Below, one piece after another: positions 23,252 to 31,077 of a stretch of DNA of 35,233 nucleotides (position 1 is its first letter; each line of letters opens with the position of its first letter). A program made the position numbers and the translations under genes. Below the pieces are notes generated by a model. That model had not been told where the DNA came from. It ran no database searches and worked only from the letters and a program-made list of their open reading frames with translations. The stretch spans positions 1 through 35,233 of the forward strand of contig JBFEYJ010000007.1 of assembly GCA_041562215.1 (NCBI GenBank), written 5' to 3'. The stretch is from JBFEYJ01 sp041562215 (lineage in GTDB: Bacteria > Pseudomonadota > Gammaproteobacteria > Thiohalomonadales > Thiohalomonadaceae).

Positions 23252-24178
23252 TTAAACCGGCTCACTCACATGCTCTCCGCCGAAGGCGGCGATGAGTTCA
23301 TCGATGAAAGTCGACAGTTCCAGTGTCATGAAAGCAAAGTCGCTGTCAAACTGCATTGCTGGATCTTCATGGCCGCTATCAAGCTCCTGCTTCACTGTAT
23401 CGGTAAAGCGTAACCGTTTGATAGCGAGGTCTTCACCGACAATGAACTCCAGCCGCTCCCGCCAGGTCAGTGCCAGTTTGGTGACCTGCTTGCCGGCGGC
23501 GAGGTGAGACTGGATCTCTTCGGCGAAGGGGTCCTGTCGGCGGCAGCGCACGATCCCTCCTTCCTTGTCCGCATCCTGCAATTCATACTCATCACCCAGT
23601 TCAAAACCGGCCGGAATATCCTCACCGCTCAGCCACAGGGTCATCATTACCCGAGGGGAAGTTTCGGTATTCGGCAGACGTGCGGAGAGCGCCGCGCCTG
23701 CCCCTTCCAGTGAGGTACGTAGCTGGGCGATAAGATCTTCGGCCCTGGTCGGACTAGAGACATCCACCACCAACCAGCCCGACTTGCGGTCGACATAGGC
23801 ATAAGTACGGCTTGAGCGAGTGAAAGCCTGCGGCAGCAAGGTCATTACCAGCTCCTCCTTGAGCTGCAGCTGCTCCTTACGACGCACCGGACGTGCCTCG
23901 GCAGCCTCAATTTGCGCGACCCTTTCCGCCAGCTGTTCGTTGACCACCGCCGAGGGTAAAACCCGTTCCTCCTTCTGTGCGCAGAACATGGAATAGTGCC
24001 CTATGGTGTGGCAGAACTGTTCACCGTAACGTCCCAGTGGAGGCACCCAACCCACGCTGAAAGGAGTCGCCTTGCCAACCGGACGGAACTCATCTGCAGA
24101 CAGGGCCTCGTTGAGCGCATCGTGATCGAGTGTAAAAGCTTGCGTCAGCCGGAACAGATAAAGATTCTTGAACCACAT
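23252..24178 (-). CDS. rdgC: Recombination-associated protein RdgC
   Basis: RdgC is a ring-shaped dimeric DNA-binding protein that restrains RecA-mediated recombination and is nucleoid-associated. The protein is 308 residues (E. coli 303). Family marks are the N-terminal 'MWFKNLYLFRLT', 'FRPVGKATPFSVGWVPPLG' and 'TLLPQAFTRSSRTYAYVD', the central 'VTKLALTWRERLEFIVGEDLAIKRLRF' and the C-terminal 'FDSDFAFMTLELSTFIDELIAAFGGE'. Upstream, between it and the divergent macro-like gene, lies a hairpin followed by a T-run in its own direction. The Shine-Dalgarno GGAAG is about 8 nt before the ATG. Confidence 0.97.
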   Translation of the reverse strand: MWFKNLYLFRLTQAFTLDHDALNEALSADEFRPVGKATPFSVGWVPPLGRYGEQFCHTIGHYSMFCAQKEERVLPSAVVNEQLAERVAQIEAAEARPVRRKEQLQLKEELVMTLLPQAFTRSSRTYAYVDRKSGWLVVDVSSPTRAEDLIAQLRTSLEGAGAALSARLPNTETSPRVMMTLWLSGEDIPAGFELGDEYELQDADKEGGIVRCRRQDPFAEEIQSHLAAGKQVTKLALTWRERLEFIVGEDLAIKRLRFTDTVKQELDSGHEDPAMQFDSDFAFMTLELSTFIDELIAAFGGEHVSEPV

Positions 24179-24199
24179 GGCGGGGATCTTCCATCGCAG

Positions 24200-24254
24200 A
24201 AAAAAAGAGGGGGATTATTATGCCCACTCGCCTCCACATAATCACCCCTCTTTT
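24200..24254 (-). terminator. Hairpin plus T-run in the rdgC leader
   Basis: On the minus strand, AAAAGAGGGG (24254-24245) pairs with CCCCTCTTTT (24212-24203) with further ATAAT/ATTAT pairing inside, and the stem runs on into a T-run (A-run on the plus strand, 24201-24206). This has the form of an intrinsic terminator about 25 nt before the rdgC start codon. It could attenuate rdgC or end antisense transcription from the plus-strand gene; which is not resolved by sequence. Confidence 0.5.
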
Positions 24255-24321
24255 GCGCGACAGGTGGTTGCCGAAAATCGATCTACACTAATCGTTACAA
24301 ACCATTTCAAAGGCATCAGCC

Positions 24322-24897
24322 ATGGCTAATATGGCTCATCGCAGGGCACCCAATCTCCGGTTAATCCGCGGCGATCTTGATCGTGTCGTGAGGATCGGCA
24401 ACACACGTATACAGGTCGCGCCACAGGAGCGCCCACCGTTCGCGGTCAATGCATTGGCTGTGGAGCAGGATACGGCACTCGTGCTCGATGATGAAACGGT
24501 GATCTTCAATCCTGAACAGCCACTCAATGAAATCCGTCCTGAACTGAAAAACCTTAGCGAGCCACTGCCAGGCAGTGTGCTGGTCAAACGCGGCACCCCC
24601 AAGCGACTGTATGCTATCGTTCATGATCTGGATCAGGACCCAACCATGCGCCAGGAGTGGATTGTCAAGGCGCTGCATAACATGATGCGCTTGGCGGAAC
24701 GCCAGCCACTGCACGCTATTGCCATGCCCCTTCTTGGTACCCGCTACGGCCAGCTCGATCAGAGCCGTTTTATAGAACTACTTTGCTTCATTCTTACCAA
24801 ATACCCACCTTCATCTCCACTGAAGTTGTGGTTGATCGCCCCGCGCTACGATGTTCATGCGCTGCTGGAGATTCTGGAGTTGTTCCGCTGCCGATAA
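24322..24897 (+). CDS. Macro-domain-like protein
   Basis: This 191-residue soluble protein has the order of a macro (A1pp-like) domain in its C-terminal two thirds: 'LPGSVLVKRGTPKRLYAIVHDL' (about 82-103), a helix 'QEWIVKALHNMMRLAERQ', and 'LHAIAMPLLGTRYGQLDQSRF' (about 131-150), which mirrors the macro 'P.LGTG..G' loop. The usual N-terminal 'NAAN' segment is not visible; the first 60 residues include 'VRIGNTRIQVAPQE' and could replace it. If ADP-ribose is bound, the pocket is diverged. The gene is divergent from rdgC and 78 nt upstream of the yqcC-like gene. The start is the first ATG in frame. Function unknown; family call moderate. Confidence 0.65.
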   Translation: MANMAHRRAPNLRLIRGDLDRVVRIGNTRIQVAPQERPPFAVNALAVEQDTALVLDDETVIFNPEQPLNEIRPELKNLSEPLPGSVLVKRGTPKRLYAIVHDLDQDPTMRQEWIVKALHNMMRLAERQPLHAIAMPLLGTRYGQLDQSRFIELLCFILTKYPPSSPLKLWLIAPRYDVHALLEILELFRCR

Positions 24898-24974
24898 ATC
24901 TTCCCTCCGGTTGTCAGCATAAAGTCGTGCTATGATCGCGGCACTTTTCTCATTTGCAGCCTACAGAATACCCG

Positions 24975-25322
24975 GTGGATCCCCTATCCCATCAATTGGC
25001 AGATCTGATCCTCAATATTGAGGCAGAGATGCGCCGCATTTCCCTGTGGGAGAGCCAGCGGCCTTCTGAGGAGGCGCTTTCCAGCCTGGTTCCTTTCTGT
25101 CACGATACCCTGGCCTTTCACCAATGGCTGCAATGGGTTTTCCTGCCCAAGATGAAGACGGTGCTGGAAACCGAGGAGGATTTCCCCTCCAGCAGTGAGA
25201 TCGCACCACTGGCGGAATACAGTCTCGCACGACTCCCCCACGCCACCGACAGACTGCTTAACCTGCTCCGTGAGTTTGATGAATTTATCAACCGGCATGG
25301 GCAGAACTCCGGGCGGGGTTAA
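24975..25322 (+). CDS. YqcC family (DUF446) protein
   Basis: This 115-residue protein aligns in outline with E. coli YqcC: a helical N-terminus 'DPLSHQLADLILNIEAEMRR', then 'PFCHDTLAFHQWLQWVFLPKMKTVLE', where the WLQWV.(I/L)P.M motif is diagnostic, then 'IAPLAEYSLA' and a helical end. It is a small soluble helical bundle without known activity. The start is uncertain: no ATG precedes; GTG 24975 gives the length closest to YqcC, while TTG 24954 adds seven residues. Neither has a clear ribosome binding site. In several gammaproteobacteria the family neighbours truC, which is not here. Confidence 0.86.
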   Translation: MDPLSHQLADLILNIEAEMRRISLWESQRPSEEALSSLVPFCHDTLAFHQWLQWVFLPKMKTVLETEEDFPSSSEIAPLAEYSLARLPHATDRLLNLLREFDEFINRHGQNSGRG

Positions 25323-25459
25323 CGCCATGAGATGGCTCCAGGCACTTGGATAAACCGGGACATCCTCCCGTCTAATCGTCCCTGATTCGTCACACTGGAG
25401 CATGGAAAGGTTGAAGTTTTTTATTTACCCACACTTCTTACCCTTACCCTCCCCCCTGC

Positions 25460-25477
25460 GGTTAGGCTACGCTAACC
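25460..25477. repeat. Small palindrome before the MarC gene
   Basis: GGTTAG (25460-25465) and CTAACC (25472-25477) flank a 6-nt loop in the 194-nt gap before the MarC gene. It is short and has no T-run. The role is unknown. Confidence 0.4.
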
Positions 25478-25516
25478 ACACCTCAGAAACAGACCCGTTA
25501 GGGGAACCCGGCCGCC

Positions 25517-26152
25517 ATGGAGCACTGGAGCGAATACAGTCGTTTTATCATCGCCTTGCTGGTGATCCTCGATCCTTTCATGGCGTTACCGATCTTCCTT
25601 GAGCTAACCCGCTTTTACACTCCGCTGGAGAGGCGGCGGGTGGCGCGCATCGCCACCCTGGCGGTGATCGTCGTGCTGTTCATCGCCGCGTTGAGTGGCG
25701 AAACGCTGTTGCAATGGATGGGTACCAGTCTCGGGTCCTTCCGCGTCGGAGGCGGCATCGTTCTACTGCTGATGGCGCTTGCCATGCTCCGTGCTGAGGC
25801 CGATCCGGTTCGCACCACCCCTGATGAGGAGGTCAATGCGGCGCGGCGGGCCTCCATCGCCGTTGTGCCAGTTGCCATCCCGCTGATGGCCGGACCCGGT
25901 GCCATGGGTACTGTCATTGTTGCGATGCAGCGCTCCAGCGCTTCCTACCACTCCTGGCTCATTCTCGGTAGCATCGTTCTTGTCGGCCTCGTTCTCTGGC
26001 TAGTACTTCGGCTGGCTGAACCGATTGGTCGTGCACTCGGCGACATCGGATTGAATATCCTCAATCGCGTTCTCGGGCTGTTGCTCGCCGCCATCGCTGT
26101 GGAGACGATGGCCAACGGGCTAAAGCAATTATTTCCGCTCCTGGCCGGGTAG
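25517..26152 (+). CDS. MarC family integral membrane protein
   Basis: This 211-residue inner-membrane protein has six predicted helices, the normal MarC/YhgN number. Family marks are 'ILDPFMALPIFLELT' near the N-terminus (the conserved DP.(M/G)..P.FL segment), 'SFRVGGGIVLLLMAL' in the third helix, 'SIAVVPVAIPLMAGPGAMGTVIV' (the second conserved Pro/Gly-rich half) and 'ILNRVLGLLLAAIAVETM' near the end. The two halves are an inverted-repeat-like duplication. The family was once linked to multiple antibiotic resistance, but that role has been withdrawn and its substrate is unknown. The SDR gene begins 18 nt downstream. Confidence 0.93.
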   Translation: MEHWSEYSRFIIALLVILDPFMALPIFLELTRFYTPLERRRVARIATLAVIVVLFIAALSGETLLQWMGTSLGSFRVGGGIVLLLMALAMLRAEADPVRTTPDEEVNAARRASIAVVPVAIPLMAGPGAMGTVIVAMQRSSASYHSWLILGSIVLVGLVLWLVLRLAEPIGRALGDIGLNILNRVLGLLLAAIAVETMANGLKQLFPLLAG

Positions 26153-26170
26153 TGACTAACGGAGGAATCC

Positions 26171-26935
26171 ATGCATAGACCCAGGGTTGTTCTTATCACA
26201 GGCGGAGCGCAGGGGATCGGCAAAGGGATAGCCCGCCACCTTCTGGGTAAAGGCTATGCAGTCACCATAGTCGATATTGATGTTGAAGCCGGTGAGGAGT
26301 GTGCCAAGGAGCTCTCACTCCTCGGGCCGCTACACTTCATCCCTGCAGACATCTGCGAAGAGGCTGATATTTATGACAGCATCACCGAAAGCCTGCAGCG
26401 CTTCGGCCGACTGGACGGGCTAATTAACAATGCCGCCCTTGCAGACCCCTATCACATAGCGATAGAAGAACTCTCGCTGGAGAGCTGGAACCGGGTGATC
26501 CACACCAACCTAACCGGTAGCTTTCTAGCGACAAAGCATGCCGTACCCCATTTGCGCGACGCGGGCGGCAGTATCATCAATATCGCTTCCACTCGTGCGC
26601 TGCAATCAGAGGCCAATACCGAGGCTTACACCGCCTCCAAGGGGGCACTGGTCGCCCTGACTCATGTCCTGGCGGTAAGCCTAGGACCGGCGATCCGCGT
26701 CAATTGCATCAGCCCCGGCTGGATCGATGTCAACGAATGGCAAAAACGTAAAAACCGGCGGACGGCCGAACTGAGCGAGCGTGACCACCTGCAACACCCG
26801 GCGGGGCGGGTCGGCACTCCCGAGGATGTAGCGGCATTGAGCGCTTTCCTGCTCTCCGAGGAGGCAGGGTTTATTACAGGCCAGAACTTCGTCGTCGACG
26901 GAGGAATGACCCGAAAGATGATCTACGAGGAGTAA
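26171..26935 (+). CDS. Short-chain dehydrogenase/reductase (SDR)
   Basis: This 254-residue Rossmann-fold oxidoreductase has the classical SDR motifs: cofactor loop TGGAQGIG (10-17), Asp35/Asp37 at the end of the second strand, which favour NAD over NADP, NNA (86-88), and the catalytic tetrad Asn113, Ser140, Tyr153, Lys157 ('YTASK'). 'NCISPGWIDV' and 'FITGQNFVVDGG' follow as expected. The substrate is unknown; the sequence resembles the broad 3-oxoacyl-ACP reductase/glucose-dehydrogenase-like group. The ribosome binding site AACGGAGGAATCC is strong. The gene lies 18 nt after marC and probably shares its transcript, ending at the terminator 220 nt downstream. Confidence 0.93.
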   Translation: MHRPRVVLITGGAQGIGKGIARHLLGKGYAVTIVDIDVEAGEECAKELSLLGPLHFIPADICEEADIYDSITESLQRFGRLDGLINNAALADPYHIAIEELSLESWNRVIHTNLTGSFLATKHAVPHLRDAGGSIINIASTRALQSEANTEAYTASKGALVALTHVLAVSLGPAIRVNCISPGWIDVNEWQKRKNRRTAELSERDHLQHPAGRVGTPEDVAALSAFLLSEEAGFITGQNFVVDGGMTRKMIYEE

Positions 26936-27029
26936 CCGCCATCCTCTCAACTGTCCAGATTCAGTCGCTTAGGACACAAAAACCAACAACCATGCAGCCC
27001 GAGCAATGCTACTGAACGCTCCAATGTCT

Positions 27030-27115
27030 TGTCATTGCGAGCGAAGCGAAGCAATCTCATGCCGTGTTAGCGTTGCCGACAGATTGCTTCGTCGCTAACG
27101 CTCCTCGCAATGACA
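27030..27115. repeat. 86-bp palindromic repeat element (MITE/REP-like)
   Basis: The ends are perfect inverted repeats, TGTCATTGCGAG (27030-27041) and CTCGCAATGACA (27104-27115). An inner pair, GAAGCAATCT (27048-27057) and AGATTGCTTC (27081-27090), brings the pairing almost to the centre. Sequences with this TGTCATTGCGAG...GAAGCAATCT theme occur as dispersed intergenic repeats in many environmental bacterial genomes, from general knowledge. There is no coding capacity. It lies between the SDR gene and the terminator of rpoH. It is the only full copy I see in the window. Confidence 0.8.
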
Positions 27116-27155
27116 TCCACCTGTAGTCAGACGCCAAATATTTTATTGCCCAACT

Positions 27156-27182
27156 AAAAACGGCCTCCGAGGAGGCCGTTTT
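27156..27182. terminator. Bidirectional intrinsic terminator between SDR and rpoH genes
   Basis: AAAACGGCCTCC (27157-27168) and GGAGGCCGTTTT (27171-27182) make a 12-bp perfect stem with a 2-nt loop region. On the plus strand it ends in TTTTAT and on the minus strand in TTTTTAG. It sits 22 nt after the rpoH stop and about 220 nt after the SDR stop, so it can serve both converging genes. Confidence 0.9.
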
Positions 27183-27204
27183 ATCTGAACATATCGTCAA
27201 ACCG

Positions 27205-28059
27205 TCAGGCGGCAAGCACAGTCTTCAACTTCTTCATCGCATTTTTCTCCAGCTGACGAATACGCTCCGCAGAGACGTTGTACTTGTCTGCCAGATCCTG
27301 CAAGGTGGACTTGTCCTCGGTAAGCCAGCGAGAGGCGACAATATCGCGGCTGCGGTCATCGAGCCCGCTCAATGCCTCGTGCAGCTGATTATTATTATGC
27401 TGTTCCCACTCCTCATCCTCTGCCTGGCTAGCCGGCTCGAAACGGGTGTCCTGCAGATAGCTGGCCGGAGTGGCCGGCATATCGTCGTCGTTTTCGCTGT
27501 CAGGGGCACCGTCAAAAGCCATGTCTCGGCCACTCAGTCGCGATTCCATCTCCAGCACATCGGCACGGGTGACACCGAGTGCCTCGGCCACGGCATCGAC
27601 CTCATCATGAGAGAACCAGCCCAGACGCTTCTTTGAGCTGCGCAGGTTAAAGAACAGTTTGCGCTGTGCCTTGGTGGTGGCTACCTTGACTATACGCCAG
27701 TTACGCAGGATAAATTCGTGTATCTCGGCTCGTATCCAGTGCACGGCAAAGGAGACCAGGCGTACGTTCATACTTGGGTCGAAACGACGTACAGCCTTCA
27801 TCAGACCAATGTTGCCCTCTTGGATGAGGTCAGCATGGGGCAGACCATAACCACTGTAGCCGCGGGCAATGTGGGCGACAAAGCGCAGGTGTGACATGAT
27901 CAGTTTGCGCGCTGCCTCCAGGTCCTCGCTTTCGCGGTAACGGACGGCCAGTTCGTGCTCTTCATCGGCAGTCAGTACAGGAATGCGATTAACCGCCTGG
28001 CTGTAGGCCTCGATACTGCTGATCGGAAAGTTCAGTTGAAAATCCAGCGCCTTGGACAT
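27205..28059 (-). CDS. rpoH: RNA polymerase sigma-32 factor RpoH
   Basis: RpoH directs RNA polymerase to heat-shock promoters. The protein is 284 residues, the usual length. Region 2 is clear ('LIMSHLRFVAHIARGYSGYGLPHADLIQEGNIGLMKAVRRFDP', and 'RLVSFAVHWIRAEIHEFILRNWRIVK'), followed by the RpoH box 'QRKLFFNLR' that sets it apart from sigma-70 and the housekeeping factors. Region 4 ends with the DNA-recognition helix in 'STLQDLADKYNVSAERIRQLEKNAMKKLK'. An acidic, divergent stretch at about 180-220 lies between regions 3 and 4. The ribosome binding site is GGGAGGATTCC. It is transcribed alone: its promoter is upstream and ftsX ends about 290 nt before it. hslVU in the same window is expected in its regulon. 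Confidence 0.97.
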   Translation of the reverse strand: MSKALDFQLNFPISSIEAYSQAVNRIPVLTADEEHELAVRYRESEDLEAARKLIMSHLRFVAHIARGYSGYGLPHADLIQEGNIGLMKAVRRFDPSMNVRLVSFAVHWIRAEIHEFILRNWRIVKVATTKAQRKLFFNLRSSKKRLGWFSHDEVDAVAEALGVTRADVLEMESRLSGRDMAFDGAPDSENDDDMPATPASYLQDTRFEPASQAEDEEWEQHNNNQLHEALSGLDDRSRDIVASRWLTEDKSTLQDLADKYNVSAERIRQLEKNAMKKLKTVLAA

Positions 28060-28104
28060 GGAATCCTCCCACTAAAATACGGAATATGGCGTCATTAGTA
28101 ACCA

Positions 28105-28133
28105 ACTATATCACTCGGGTATTATATTGCCAA
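28105..28133 (-). promoter_or_regulatory. Sigma-70-type promoter of rpoH
   Basis: On the minus strand, TTGGCA (28133-28128) and TATAGT (28110-28105) are separated by exactly 17 nt, close to the consensus TTGACA/TATAAT. Transcription would start near 28098, giving a leader of about 40 nt before the rpoH ATG. This is the best promoter-like match I found in the window. Confidence 0.7.
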
Positions 28134-28142
28134 GTGCTTTCT

Positions 28143-28191
28143 CTGGAAAATTGGATAGTCACCTATACGATAAGTTCCCACCATTTTCCAG
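28143..28191. repeat. Inverted repeat upstream of the rpoH promoter
   Basis: CTGGAAAAT (28143-28151) and ATTTTCCAG (28183-28191) form a perfect 9-bp inverted repeat with a 31-nt spacer, beginning 10 nt upstream of the -35 box. The spacing of about 40 nt centre to centre could suit a looping or bipartite regulator, or it may be incidental. The rest of the 290-bp gap shows no gene. Confidence 0.45.
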
Positions 28192-28350
28192 CGAACTTGA
28201 TCAGGATGCAGACTTGGAGGAGCGATCGGTTTGACGCCTGATGGACGAATCACCGCGCCTGCAGTGCGCAAAATTTCAATTAGCCGACATTTAGAATGTA
28301 TGTCAGGTACGTTGGCGCCAACTCACATGGGGCGTAAGCTTTTCGAGGTA

Positions 28351-29352
28351 TCACGTCGGTTCAATGGCGCGCAGATGGCGTCCAACCGCAAGCCAAGAGC
28401 CTAAAAGGCCCAGCAACAGGCCGCCACCGAGCAAAACGCTAACCGTCATCAAATCCATGCCGCCCAGACGAAATGTACTGTTATAGAGTCCCGCAAGATT
28501 ATTGACCGGTGACGCTAAAAACCACATTGATGCCTGCACCAGGACGAAAGCGATTAAGCCCCCAATCAAACCATACCAGAAACCGGTATAAAGGAAGGGA
28601 CGGCGAATAAAGGTATCGGTGCCGCCTATGAGCTTGGTGATGACGATCTCGTCACGTCGGTTCTGAATCGCCAGACGGATGGTATTACCCACCACCAACA
28701 ATACGGCCATGGCCAGCAGACTGGCCAGTACCCATACACCGCGGCGACCGATATTCATTAGTCCGTAGAGTCTTTGCACCCACTGCAGATCCAGCTGCGC
28801 CAGCTCCACTGCGCCCTCCTCACTCAACTCCTCCACCAAGGCGGCCAATGTGTCAGGGTCTTGCTGTGTCAGCGCCGGATGCACCACAAGCACCGGCGGC
28901 AAAGGATTCTCTTCCAGGGCGCCCAGCGCCTCACTGAAGCCGGACAGAAGACGAAACTCCTCCATCGCTTGCTCAGCCGAGATATAGTCCACTGAAGCCA
29001 CCGCGGGCCGAGCACGCAATTTTGCAGCCAAGGCCTGCGCCGCCGGCTCACGGGTGTCCCGCTGCAGAAAAAGCGAGACCTGGGCAGCGCCGTCCCAGCC
29101 ACTGAGCACTGTCTGTACGTTCTTCAACAATACATGCAAGCCGGCAGGCAGGGCCAGAGCGATGCCGATCACCGCTACCGTCATCAGGGTGGAGAAAGGA
29201 CGGCGTGTGAGCTGACCCAGGGCATAAAACAGAGTCTGGGCATGTCGCAGGAAGTAGTTGCGAAACCAGGAGAGCGCTCCCTGGCGCCGTACCCGTGCGC
29301 CACGGCCACCGGCGAACTCCTTCGGCTCACGCCGGGTCTGGTTACGCGCCAT
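28351..29352 (-). CDS. ftsX: Cell division protein FtsX
   Basis: FtsX is the membrane subunit of the FtsEX complex, which activates peptidoglycan hydrolases at the division septum. The 333-residue protein has a basic cytoplasmic N-terminus, a first helix (about 45-65), a large periplasmic domain (about 70-210, including 'QVSLFLQRDTREPAAQALAAKLRARPAVASVDYIS') and three further helices with 'NTIRLAIQNRRDEIVITKLIGGTDTFIRRPFLYTG', the FtsX signature. The ATG at 29352 overlaps the ftsE stop by 11 nt; a longer frame from 29460 would only read out of ftsE in another frame. The operon order is ftsY-ftsE-ftsX. Confidence 0.96.
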   Translation of the reverse strand: MARNQTRREPKEFAGGRGARVRRQGALSWFRNYFLRHAQTLFYALGQLTRRPFSTLMTVAVIGIALALPAGLHVLLKNVQTVLSGWDGAAQVSLFLQRDTREPAAQALAAKLRARPAVASVDYISAEQAMEEFRLLSGFSEALGALEENPLPPVLVVHPALTQQDPDTLAALVEELSEEGAVELAQLDLQWVQRLYGLMNIGRRGVWVLASLLAMAVLLVVGNTIRLAIQNRRDEIVITKLIGGTDTFIRRPFLYTGFWYGLIGGLIAFVLVQASMWFLASPVNNLAGLYNSTFRLGGMDLMTVSVLLGGGLLLGLLGSWLAVGRHLRAIEPT

Positions 29353-30025
29353 GCTCCGCCCCCCACAGACCATCACTGGCCAACGTACCGTGATCCAGCT
29401 GCAGCACCCGGTGGTGCAGGCTACGAATGAGGGCGTGATCGTGACTGGCGATAAGCACACTGACGCCGACGCTGTTGAACTGCTCGAAGATCCCCATAAT
29501 CTCCCTGGAGAGCTCGGGGTCGAGGTTACCTGTCGGCTCGTCGGCCAGCAGCAGCGCCGGTTTGTTGACTACCGCGCGAGCGATACCGACGCGCTGCTGC
29601 TCACCGCCCGAGAGTGTAATCGGGTAAAGCTTCTCTTTGCCCAGTAGCCCGACCTTGTCGAGAGAGGCGCGTACCCGCCGCCCGATCTCCTGATGGCTGT
29701 AACCGGCGATAATCAGCGGCAAGGCCACGTTATCAAACACGGTACGATCGAACAGCAACCGGTGGTCCTGAAAGATCACACCAATATTACGCCGATGAAA
29801 GGGGATTTTGCGTCGACCGAGCTTATTCATGTTCTGACCGTTGACCACCACTTGGCCACCGCTGGAACGTTCTATTAGCGCAATGAGCTTGAGCAGGGTG
29901 GACTTACCTGCGCCCGAGTGCCCGGTAAGGAAGGCCATCTCACCCGGCGCAAGATGAAAATTCACTCCCCGCAGAGCCTCGTAGCCCCCGGGATAACGCT
30001 TACTGACGTTGGTAAAACGAATCAT
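29342..30025 (-). CDS. ftsE: Cell division ATP-binding protein FtsE
   Basis: FtsE is the cytoplasmic ATPase of FtsEX. The 227-residue protein has Walker A 'GHSGAGKST' (35-43), the Q-loop in 'VIFQDHRLL', the ABC signature 'LSGGEQQR', Walker B 'LLLADEPTGNLD' and the switch His in 'LIASHDHALI'. The length is standard (E. coli 222). It lies 68 nt downstream of ftsY and overlaps ftsX by 11 nt, so the two are translationally linked. Confidence 0.97.
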   Translation of the reverse strand: MIRFTNVSKRYPGGYEALRGVNFHLAPGEMAFLTGHSGAGKSTLLKLIALIERSSGGQVVVNGQNMNKLGRRKIPFHRRNIGVIFQDHRLLFDRTVFDNVALPLIIAGYSHQEIGRRVRASLDKVGLLGKEKLYPITLSGGEQQRVGIARAVVNKPALLLADEPTGNLDPELSREIMGIFEQFNSVGVSVLIASHDHALIRSLHHRVLQLDHGTLASDGLWGAEHGA

Positions 30026-30093
30026 AAATTCAGCTATAAGTGGCAGGTAGCATGTGACTAACAGGAAGGCTGTTCACCGGTGACTTGATATTG

Positions 30094-31077
30094 TCACTTC
30101 TCACTCTCAAACAACGCATCCACAAACTCCCTGGCATCGAATGGGCGCAGATCATCGATGCCCTCGCCAACACCGATAAAACGGATCGGCAATCCTGTTT
30201 TCCTGGCAATGGCGAAGATAATACCGCCCTTGGCGGTGCCGTCCAACTTGGTTAGGGCGAGACCGCTGACCTCTACGGCGGCGTGGAACTGCTGAGCCTG
30301 GTTGAGGGCATTCTGGCCGGTACCGGCATCGAGCACCAGCAGCACCTCATGTGGGGCGCTCTCATCCAGCTTGCCCATCACCCGCTTTACCTTCTTCAGC
30401 TCTTCCATCAAGTTTGCCTGGGTATGCAGGCGCCCTGCAGTATCCGCAATCACCACATCGATACCGCGTGCCTGGGCCGCCTGTACCGCATCGAAGATCA
30501 CTGAGGCAGAGTCCGCGCCGCTATGCTGAGCAATCACCGGGATGCTATTGCGCTCACCCCACACCTGCAATTGCTCTACGGCAGCGGCGCGAAAGGTATC
30601 GCCCGCGGCCAGCATCACCGACTTGCCTTCGTTCTGTAACCGTTTTGCCAGTTTGCCGATGGTGGTGGTCTTGCCGGCGCCATTGATGCCGACAACAAGG
30701 ATGACAAAAGGCTTTTTGTCTCCCTCAATCTGCAAAGGCTTGCTGCTTGGCTCAAGCATCGCCTGCATGTCTTCGCGCAGCGCCGCCATCAAAGCCTCAC
30801 TATCGCTAAGCTGCTTACGCGAGATACGCTGGGTAATATCGGTGATGATCGCCTGGGTGGCCTCCACGCCCATGTCAGCCACCAGCAACTGAGTTTCAAT
30901 CTCCTCAAGCAGATCGTCGTCGATCTCCTTTTTACCGAGCACCAAATCACCGATGCCCTCAGTCAGGCCGCTGCGGGTGCGGCTAAGGCCACTCTTGAGA
31001 CGTGAAAACAGGCCGGCTTTCTTCTCCGCCTGCTGTTCCACGCGCTCTTGCTTTTTATCTTTGCCGAAACCAAACAT
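30094..31077 (-). CDS. ftsY: Signal recognition particle receptor FtsY
   Basis: FtsY is the membrane-associated SRP receptor GTPase that delivers nascent membrane proteins to the translocon. The protein is 327 residues from the ATG at 31077 (MFGFGKDKK...). It has a short basic/acidic N-terminal A domain (much shorter than the E. coli 497-residue protein), the helical N domain ('LFSRLKSGLSRTRSGLTEGIGDLVLGKKEID') and the NG GTPase domain: G1 'GINGAGKTTTIGKLA', G2/insertion 'AAGDTFRAAAVEQL', G3 'DTAGR', G4 'TKLDG' and the closing 'GVGEGIDDLRPFD'. A longer frame from 31134 adds 19 residues with a non-ATG start and is less likely. Confidence 0.97.
   Translation of the reverse strand: MFGFGKDKKQERVEQQAEKKAGLFSRLKSGLSRTRSGLTEGIGDLVLGKKEIDDDLLEEIETQLLVADMGVEATQAIITDITQRISRKQLSDSEALMAALREDMQAMLEPSSKPLQIEGDKKPFVILVVGINGAGKTTTIGKLAKRLQNEGKSVMLAAGDTFRAAAVEQLQVWGERNSIPVIAQHSGADSASVIFDAVQAAQARGIDVVIADTAGRLHTQANLMEELKKVKRVMGKLDESAPHEVLLVLDAGTGQNALNQAQQFHAAVEVSGLALTKLDGTAKGGIIFAIARKTGLPIRFIGVGEGIDDLRPFDAREFVDALFESEK

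Noticed and set aside
29353..29460. N-terminal extension of ftsX inside ftsE.
   Set aside because: It would read 36 codons of ftsE out of frame; the ATG at 29352 fits the family length and the usual overlap.
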